A stretch of DNA of 64,000 nucleotides, taken from positions 1 through 64,000 of the forward strand of contig NZ_JALJDX010000202.1 in the NCBI RefSeq assembly GCF_022952855.1, given 5' to 3'. Below the pieces are notes generated by a model. That model was given only the letters and a program-made list of their open reading frames with translations. It was not told where the DNA came from and ran no database searches. This DNA comes from Pseudomonas sp. RGM2987. GTDB lineage: Bacteria > Pseudomonadota > Gammaproteobacteria > Pseudomonadales > Pseudomonadaceae. The translations under genes and the position numbers were made by a program. Of this stretch, positions 61,889 through 64,000 are shown in pieces; the first letter of the stretch is position 1; each line of letters starts with the position of its first letter.

Positions 61889-62880
61889 AACGGACGCTCT
61901 GGCTGATCGCGGCGTTACTCACGGCGCTGCTGGTGCCGTTGCTGGTGGGCGGCGGGGAAATGTGGACGCGGGTGCAGCGCTTTCCCTTGCCGCTGCTGCT
62001 GATCATGTTCGCCATGATCGTCCTCTGCTGGGGCCTGAACTCCGTGCGCCTGCGCCTGTTGCTGGGCGAACATCGCGGGCGCGTCGGGGGGCTGAAAAGC
62101 ATGGGCGTGGTGATGTCCACCGAGTTCGCGATGTGCGCCACGCCCGGCGGCAGCGGCGGGCCGCTGACCTTGATGGCGCTGCTGGCGCGCAACGGCGTGC
62201 GCCCGGCCCATGGCAGCGCGGTGTTTGCCATGGACCAGTTGAGCGATTTGCTGTTTTTCCTCTGTGCCTTGGTGGGCATCCTGTTCTACGCGCTGTTCCA
62301 GAACCTCAGCCAGCGCATGGAATGGATGCTGGCATTGAGCGCGATTTCAATGTTTGGCGGGTTGCTCGGCTGCGTGCTGGTGGCCCGCTATCACCGCCGG
62401 TTGATCCTGCTGGGCGCCCGGCTGCTATGCCACCTACGCGTCAAGCCCGGCACTCGTCGGCGCTGGGCGCGCAAGATCCTGCATTTTCTCGCGGCGTTCA
62501 CCGACACTCTGAAGTTGCCGCGCCAGACACTGTTCCAGGTGTTTGGCCTGACCTGCCTGCACTGGGCGCTGCGCTACAGCGTGTTGTACTTGGCGTTGAA
62601 AGGCCTGGGGGCGGATTTGCAATGGGCCTGGAGTTTCCTGATCCAGATGCTCTCCCTCAGCGCCGGACAGTTCAGCCTGCTGCCGGGTGGCGCCGGAGCG
62701 GCCGAACTGACCTCGGCCGCATTGCTGGCGCCCATGGTCGGCAAATCCACCGCCGCCGCGGCGATCCTGATCTGGCGGGCGGTGACCTACTACTTTTACC
62801 TGGTGGCCGGCGGGCCGGTGTTCTTTTTGATGGTCGGGCGACCGCTGATCAAGAAGCTGATGCGATTGCGGCAGGCGTGA
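61885..62880 (+). CDS. LPG-synthase transmembrane domain protein (UPF0104)
   Basis: A 331-residue membrane protein with about eight spans, of the lysylphosphatidylglycerol synthase TM family (PF03706). The domain without the aminoacyl-transferase half is found in putative lipid flippases. It is translationally coupled to the deacetylase. The motif GGSGGPLTLMALLARNG and QFSLLPGGAGAAELTSA are typical of the family. The likely job is to flip or scaffold the glycolipid made by its two neighbours. Confidence 0.85.
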   Translation: MKRTLWLIAALLTALLVPLLVGGGEMWTRVQRFPLPLLLIMFAMIVLCWGLNSVRLRLLLGEHRGRVGGLKSMGVVMSTEFAMCATPGGSGGPLTLMALLARNGVRPAHGSAVFAMDQLSDLLFFLCALVGILFYALFQNLSQRMEWMLALSAISMFGGLLGCVLVARYHRRLILLGARLLCHLRVKPGTRRRWARKILHFLAAFTDTLKLPRQTLFQVFGLTCLHWALRYSVLYLALKGLGADLQWAWSFLIQMLSLSAGQFSLLPGGAGAAELTSAALLAPMVGKSTAAAAILIWRAVTYYFYLVAGGPVFFLMVGRPLIKKLMRLRQA

Positions 62881-62903
62881 GTTCCTCCCAAGAACAACAC
62901 CCT

Positions 62904-63034
62904 GTGGCGAGGGAGCTTGCTCCCGCTGGGCTGCGAAGCGGCCCCATTAAGTCCGCATGGGTCCAGTCTGACACACCGAGGCGCCTGGTTTTGGGGCTGC
63001 TGCGCAGCCCAGCGGGAGCAAGCTCCCTCGCCAC
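62904..63034. repeat. REP inverted pair (REPIN), GAGGGAGCTTGCTCCC family
   Basis: GTGGCGAGGGAGCTTGCTCC and its complement with a spacer of about 90 bases lie between the flippase-like gene and the small-protein gene, which converge. Confidence 0.93.
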
Positions 63035-63065
63035 AGGGGTTGGTGATTTCCTTGGGGCAGCGGTG

Positions 63066-63230
63066 TTATTCGGGGTTGTCCTGGGGATGCAACTGCTCCC
63101 ACAACTGCGCCGCATCGGGAAACTCGGTGCCGTCTTCCGGGCTCAGTTCGTCCGGGTCGAAGCGGCTCAGACAGCCTTCGCCCAGGGTAGCCGGTGCCTT
63201 GGAGGTGGCTTTGTCCAGTGGATCGGTCAT
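63066..63230 (-). CDS. Small acidic hypothetical protein
   Basis: A 54-residue frame starting MTDPLDKATSKAPATLGEGC and ending QLHPQDNPE, not recognised as any named family. It is acidic, has one Cys, no membrane span, and Pseudomonas-like codon use with G/C third positions. It lies just after the purU terminator on the same strand. A weak ribosome site (GAGGCT) precedes the ATG. Conservation in relatives would decide if it is real. Confidence 0.6.
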   Translation of the reverse strand: MTDPLDKATSKAPATLGEGCLSRFDPDELSPEDGTEFPDAAQLWEQLHPQDNPE

Positions 63231-63243
63231 GGCTAGCCTCATG

Positions 63244-63277
63244 AAAAAGGGCCTGTCGATTGCTCGTCCAGGCCCTT
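63244..63277 (-). terminator. Terminator after purU
   Basis: On the minus strand AAGGGCCTG and CAGGCCCTT form a stem followed by TTTTTC, 11 bases after the purU stop and before the small-protein gene. Confidence 0.92.
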
Positions 63278-63287
63278 GGCAGTGTAG

Positions 63288-64000
<713 letters not shown>

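Overview
This window is chromosomal DNA from a Pseudomonas of the P. fluorescens complex. The support is high GC content, gene families and gene order shared with P. aeruginosa (recalled, not searched), and two families of fluorescens-type REP sequences in most intergenic gaps. I see about 60 protein genes, one tRNA, no rRNA, no CRISPR array, no prophage and no intact insertion sequence. The species cannot be resolved by reading alone.

Layout. 1-7016: acidic amino acid ABC transporter (gltI-J-K-L, aatJQMP type) and its two-component system (aauS-aauR), with AauR-like sites and a sigma-54 promoter upstream. 7031-10149: a GlpM-like membrane protein, an NAD(P)-binding oxidoreductase, and a secreted metallo-beta-lactamase-fold protein divergent from a LysR regulator. 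10367-18252: glycine/serine catabolism, with the enhancer-binding regulator gcsR, then gcvH-gcvP-sdaA-gcvT behind GcsR-like sites and a sigma-54 promoter. 18253-20706: cold-shock protein, RDD protein and nadA. 21023-26471: copper resistance copA-B-C-D and a CynX-like transporter. 26596-38935, minus strand: tRNA-Lys, queC, queE, the Tol-Pal genes (ybgC-tolQ-R-A-B-oprL-cpoB), ruvC-A-B, yebC and aspS. 39011-44571: zinc-ribbon protein, ribbon-helix-helix protein, Dps, a membrane-anchored cold-shock-domain protein, slyX, a HIT protein and an OprD porin. 44685-55944: MscS channel, yajQ, a ketopantoate reductase-like gene, an orphan histidine kinase, a PduO-type cobalamin adenosyltransferase, a Nudix/ThiE-like fusion, argJ, secA and a DUF721 (DciA-like) gene. 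56217-64000: HerA-like ATPase, a PctA-type amino acid chemoreceptor, an uncharacterised glycosyltransferase/deacetylase/flippase-like operon, a 54-residue protein and the edge-truncated purU.

How they work together. Much of the first 18 kb concerns amino acid uptake and catabolism. Glutamate/aspartate import is sensed by AauSR. Glycine is cleaved by GcvPHT, and serine is deaminated by SdaA in the same transcription unit. The middle block is conserved housekeeping: envelope integrity (Tol-Pal), Holliday junction processing (RuvABC), queuosine synthesis and translation (AspS, tRNA-Lys).

The least understood parts are the three-gene envelope operon at 59983-62880, the membrane-anchored cold-shock-domain protein at 40930 with possible alternative hairpins in its leader, a metallo-beta-lactamase-fold protein with substituted metal ligands at 8259, and the roughly 880-base gap before oprD, which holds an ArgR-like direct repeat. 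I found no clearly new defence or mobile system.
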